From Chloroflexota bacterium (lineage in GTDB: Bacteria > Chloroflexota > Limnocylindria > Limnocylindrales > CSP1-4): a DNA stretch of 10,004 bases. The stretch lies in contig PMJT01000016.1 in NCBI GenBank assembly GCA_003158495.1, positions 11,820 through 21,823 on the forward strand, given 5' to 3'. Both the position numbers and the translations under genes were made by a program. Within the stretch, counting starts at the first letter, position 1. Every line of letters begins with the position of its first letter. Positions 7,332 through 10,004 of this stretch are shown here, piece after piece. The notes under the pieces are model-generated. The model worked only from the letters and a program-made list of their open reading frames with translations. It was not told the DNA's origin and made no database searches.

Positions 7332-8729
7332 CTACGGCTTACCGGCGTTGTACGCCTTGCCGATCGAGTCCAGGAACGCCGAGGGATCCTGGCCGTTCAT
7401 CAGGTTCTGCACGTTCGAGACCAGGACGTTGTAGAAGCCTGCGACCGGCCAGTCCGGATAGAACGCGAGCCCGTCGTTCTTGAGGAGCGTCTGGAAGTTC
7501 TGGTTGAAGGTCTGAAGGGCCGGGTCGGTGATGGCGGTCGCATCCGCGGCGACCGGCAGGCCGCCAGCGCGACCCATGATGTTTTGGATGGGAGTCGTGA
7601 GGGTGATGTCGATGAAGTCTTCCGCCAGATCGGCATTCTTGGAGCCGGACGGAACGACCCAGATGTTGCCGCTGGAACCGGGAGCGAGAGTGTTGCCCGG
7701 GAATAGGAAGATGCCCCACTTGAACTTGGTGATCTCGGTGATGAAGGAACCGTACCACCAGCTGCCGGTCGGGAAGATAGGGTTCTTCCCGGCGAGGAAC
7801 GCATCGCCGGCTTGCTGCGCCGTGAGCGAAACCTCATTCTTGGTCAGATAGCCGTTCTTCATCCACTTGGCGAATTCGGTTGCCCCGAAGGTCAGCGCCG
7901 CATCGTGGAAGTCGACCGCGTTCGCGTACATCTCGTAGTCGTTGATGAACTGGCGGTCAGCCTTGGCAAGCACCAGCTGATAGAAGATCTGCTGGGCCGG
8001 GTACTCCGCACCGCCGGTCGCGACGGGGGTGATGCCGGCCTTGACGAACGTGTCCATGGCCGCTTCGAAGTCGGCCAGGGTCTTCGGAACGGCCACGTTG
8101 TACTTGGTGAACATGTCCTGGTTGTAATAGACCATGACGTATTCGCCGTAGGTGGTCACGCCGAACCACTTGTCCCCGCCCATGACGCCCTTGGACGAGT
8201 ACTTGCAGGTGGTCTGCAGGCTCGGGGTCAGGATCTTGTCCCAGCCACGCTTGGTCGCGACGCTGGTGAGGTCCGTGAGCAAGCCCTGAGTCGACAGCAG
8301 GCCCGCGGTCGCGTTGCCTTTGTTGTACTCCATGACGTCGGGCGCGGCGTTGGAGTTGAGGATCAGTGACGCGTTGGATTGGATGTCCTCGAACGCCTTC
8401 GCCTCATGGGTGACCGTGACGCCGGGGTGAGTAGCCTTGAACGTGTCGATTGCAGCCGCCCAGGACTGCCCCATGGCGCTGTCGGCCGATTCATAGTCCC
8501 AGATCGTCAACGTCCTGCCGGCGTAGTTGGGTGCCGTGGGTGACGGAACAATCGTGGGTCCCGGGGTTCCGGCTGCCGGCGTGGGCGCCGGTGTCGGCGC
8601 CGCAGTCGGCGTCGAACTGGTCGAGCTGCATGCCGCGACGACGGCCGGCAGGACGGTCAGGCCGGCAGCGCCGATGATCCCCTTCTTGAGGATCTCGCGA
8701 CGCGTGATTGGGCCTTCGAGATCAGGCAT
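7332..8729 (-). CDS. ABC transporter sugar-binding lipoprotein
   Basis: This 465-residue extracytoplasmic solute-binding protein should capture an oligosaccharide and deliver it to the two permeases encoded next. Its N-terminus has T-R-R-E-I-L-K-K-G (9-17), a hydrophobic stretch (about 18-30) and the lipobox V-A-A-C with Cys34, so it is a predicted lipoprotein; the twin arginine suggests Tat export. A Ser/Thr/Pro/Ala-rich linker (about 35-67) precedes the folded domain, which starts L-T-I-W-D-Y and contains A-P-D-V-M-E-Y, a pattern usual in SBP family 1. I start at ATG 8729 because GGAGGAG lies 9 bases upstream. ATG at 8747 is in frame and would add six residues, but then that site would lie inside the coding region; a weaker GGAG six bases before 8747 keeps it possible. 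The ligand is inferred from the adjacent GH31 genes only. Confidence 0.94.
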   Translation of the reverse strand: MPDLEGPITRREILKKGIIGAAGLTVLPAVVAACSSTSSTPTAAPTPAPTPAAGTPGPTIVPSPTAPNYAGRTLTIWDYESADSAMGQSWAAAIDTFKATHPGVTVTHEAKAFEDIQSNASLILNSNAAPDVMEYNKGNATAGLLSTQGLLTDLTSVATKRGWDKILTPSLQTTCKYSSKGVMGGDKWFGVTTYGEYVMVYYNQDMFTKYNVAVPKTLADFEAAMDTFVKAGITPVATGGAEYPAQQIFYQLVLAKADRQFINDYEMYANAVDFHDAALTFGATEFAKWMKNGYLTKNEVSLTAQQAGDAFLAGKNPIFPTGSWWYGSFITEITKFKWGIFLFPGNTLAPGSSGNIWVVPSGSKNADLAEDFIDITLTTPIQNIMGRAGGLPVAADATAITDPALQTFNQNFQTLLKNDGLAFYPDWPVAGFYNVLVSNVQNLMNGQDPSAFLDSIGKAYNAGKP

Positions 8730-8738
8730 GTTTCGGTA

Positions 8739-8745
8739 CTCCTCC
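8739..8745 (-). promoter_or_regulatory. Ribosome binding site of the binding-protein gene
   Basis: GGAGGAG on the minus strand is the strongest ribosome binding site in the window. It stands 9 bases before ATG 8729 and immediately follows the alternative ATG at 8745-8747, which is why the shorter protein is preferred. Confidence 0.7.
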
Positions 8746-8942
8746 ATGCTGGGCTCCGAACCGGTTCATCAACTCAGACCCGAGCGAGAACGGTGCCCCT
8801 GATGTCCTTCCTGAATGGCAAGCGCCACGATCATCGGGGAGCGGCAGGCCTCGTCGGGGAATTCCCTATGACCTCTCTCACCTCCTCCAGTCGTGGCGCT
8901 TTGCTAAAGCCTTTGGCTTGACGGAACTGACATCGGGGCGGG
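8746..8942 (-). promoter_or_regulatory. Regulatory gap upstream of the binding-protein gene (probable operon promoter and LacI operator)
   Basis: This gap of about 200 bases separates the LacI gene stop from the transporter and GH31 genes and is the natural place for the operon promoter. It holds several symmetrical sequences: GCTTT-GCT-AAAGC at 8898-8910, overlapped by AAAG-C-CTTT at 8906-8914; TGGC-AAGC-GCCA at 8816-8827; and GGGAATTCCC at 8857-8866. CATCGGGG occurs at 8832-8839 and 8931-8938, with a close variant (GTCGGGG) at 8853-8859. I could not assign a confident -35/-10 pair. An A/T-flanked GC-centred palindrome fits LacI-family operators, so 8898-8914 is my best operator guess. Confidence 0.45.
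8820..8901. repeat. Paired 11-bp inverted repeats flanking the putative promoter
   Basis: AAGCGCCACGA at 8820-8830 recurs in inverted orientation as TCGTGGCGCTT at 8891-8901, a perfect 11-bp match with 60 bases between. The right copy overlaps the GCTTT-GCT-AAAGC palindrome and the left copy overlaps TGGC-AAGC-GCCA. Two copies with their own local symmetry on either side of a promoter region suggest paired regulator sites, possibly bridged by a looping repressor. This is inference; no binding data are implied. Confidence 0.5.
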
Positions 8943-10004
8943 CTAGTCCGAAGAGGCCCGTGGGGGGGCCGACCCCTGATGGGCGCGGCTGGCCGGGTCT
9001 GGAGCGGGGCCCGTGCTGCCCCGGACGACGAGCCGGCACGGCCGCAGCTGCTGCACGAGTTGGTGATCGACCTCCTCGAGCTGCGCGATTAGCATCTCGA
9101 CGCCCAGACGGCCGAGGTCGGCGCTCGGCGGAGTGAGTGCGGTCAATGGCGGAAGGGTCATCTCCGCGACCCGCGGCGACGAAACGAGGGACACGACAGA
9201 AAGATCGTCCGGGATCGTCCAGCCTCGTGCGGCGGCGGCCTGCATCACGCCAACGGTGGCGCGCTCGTTCATCGTCGCCAGGGCCGTCACATCCGGATGC
9301 GCTTGGATCAGCTCCTCGAATACTTCCTGCCCGGCCAGCGCCGTGTCGCCGCAGAATCGGCTGATCGGTGTGAGACCGGCGGCCGTAATGACCTGTTCGA
9401 AGCTGGCGGCCGTTCGGACCGACGGCCCGTAGCCGGCGTTGTAAGCCTCCTCGGCGTGGTTGAGGAAGGCGATCTGCCTATGGCCGAGCCCGACAAGGTA
9501 GGCCACCGCGTCGCGGGTCGTCTGCTCGAAGTCGATGTCAACGAAATCCATATCCGTGGCAATCGACGGTCGGCCGATCATGCTGAAAGGGACGCCGATC
9601 TGCTGGAGCAGATCGATCCGTTCGTCGCTCAGACGAACCTCCATCACCAGGACGCCGTCGACTAGGCTCTGGCGAATGAGTTGCTGCAGCTCCGTTACGC
9701 CGTGCATCTCCGTCGGCCACAGTACGAGGTGGTAGCCGCGGTTCTGGGCGGCTTCGGCAGCGCCGGTTACGAACTCGAGCTCGGTAGCTCCGAAGCCGCG
9801 GGGCAGTGCCGGGAAAAGCAGGGCGATGATGTGACTCCGCCGGCTGGCCAGGCCCCTGGCCAGAGCGTGCGGCTGGTAGCCCAACTCGGACATCGCCTGC
9901 CAGATCCGCTGCCGCGTCTCCTCGGAAACGGGCCGGGTCCCGTTCAGAGCGTAGGACACGGTGCTCAGGGCGACGTTCGCTCGCTTGGCTACCTCTAGCA
10001 TCGT
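8943..10004 (-). CDS. LacI-family transcriptional regulator (5' partial)
   Basis: At least 353 residues are visible, and the frame runs off the right edge. An ATG at 9999-10001 exists, but LacI proteins normally have a few residues before the T-x-x-E-V-A start of the helix-turn-helix, and the codon just upstream is Thr, so the true start is probably outside. Counting from that ATG, the DNA-binding domain is about 1-52, with recognition segment L-S-T-V-S-Y-A-L-N-G (12-21) and the hinge helix A-L-A-R-G-L-A-S (46-53). The rest (about 57-330) is a periplasmic-binding-like effector domain, and the tail is Pro/Ala-rich. It probably represses the downstream transporter and GH31 genes and is released by an imported sugar. 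No ribosome binding site or promoter of its own can be seen. Confidence 0.94.
   Translation of the reverse strand, partial: TMLEVAKRANVALSTVSYALNGTRPVSEETRQRIWQAMSELGYQPHALARGLASRRSHIIALLFPALPRGFGATELEFVTGAAEAAQNRGYHLVLWPTEMHGVTELQQLIRQSLVDGVLVMEVRLSDERIDLLQQIGVPFSMIGRPSIATDMDFVDIDFEQTTRDAVAYLVGLGHRQIAFLNHAEEAYNAGYGPSVRTAASFEQVITAAGLTPISRFCGDTALAGQEVFEELIQAHPDVTALATMNERATVGVMQAAAARGWTIPDDLSVVSLVSSPRVAEMTLPPLTALTPPSADLGRLGVEMLIAQLEEVDHQLVQQLRPCRLVVRGSTGPAPDPASRAHQGSAPPRASSD

Noticed and set aside
8918..8946. Plus-strand TTGACG as a possible -35 element for antisense transcription into the LacI gene
   Set aside because: The sequence 17 bases on is GGCTAG, a poor -10 element, and no plus-strand gene follows.
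9844..9863. Near-perfect 20-bp inverted repeat inside the LacI gene (CTGGCCAGG, two bases, CCTGGCCAG)
   Set aside because: It encodes the conserved hinge L-A-R-G-L-A-S, where a repeated L-A-R/S pattern with preferred GC-rich codons gives the symmetry. An intragenic operator cannot be excluded but nothing else supports it.
1..10004. CRISPR arrays, tRNA or rRNA genes, insertion sequences, phage or defence genes
   Set aside because: I saw no regularly spaced repeats, transposase or integrase motifs, or tRNA-like structures. The window is nearly filled by the seven genes described.

Overview
This is a GC-rich bacterial window that reads as an ordinary sugar-uptake and sugar-cleavage locus. Six genes lie on the minus strand, so transcription runs from high to low coordinates. 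In that order they are a LacI-family repressor (cut by the right edge), a lipoprotein sugar-binding protein, two ABC permease subunits, and two tandem GH31 enzymes of the YicI alpha-xylosidase type. At the left edge the 3' end of a plus-strand polyprenyl diphosphate synthase gene faces the cluster tail to tail, with 51 bases between the stop codons.

The organism cannot be named from this sequence. High GC, a lipoprotein with a Thr/Pro/Ala-rich linker after the lipobox cysteine, and a LacI protein with an S-T-V-S-Y-A-L-N recognition helix fit a soil-type Chloroflexota or Actinomycetota bacterium. This is inference with low confidence.

Layout: 1-324 polyprenyl synthase C-terminus (+); 376-2697 GH31 copy A (-); 2802-5153 GH31 copy B (-); 5305-6210 or 6216 MalG-type permease (-); 6213-7115 MalF-type permease with a TTG start (-); 7116-7331 gap with a strong 15-bp stem-loop; 7332-8729 binding lipoprotein (-); 8730-8942 regulatory gap with paired inverted repeats; 8943-10004 LacI regulator (-, 5' end outside). 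No gap exceeds 300 bases.

Likely working model: xylose-decorated oligosaccharides (for example from xyloglucan, or isoprimeverose) are caught by the lipoprotein, imported through the two permeases powered by an ATPase encoded elsewhere, and trimmed in the cytoplasm by the two GH31 enzymes, which have no signal peptides. The LacI protein probably represses the operon from the 8730-8942 region. The points most worth a second look are the divergence of the two GH31 copies close to the substrate pocket, the stem-loop between the binding-protein and permease genes, and the inverted repeats upstream of the binding-protein gene. I see no sign of a previously undescribed system.
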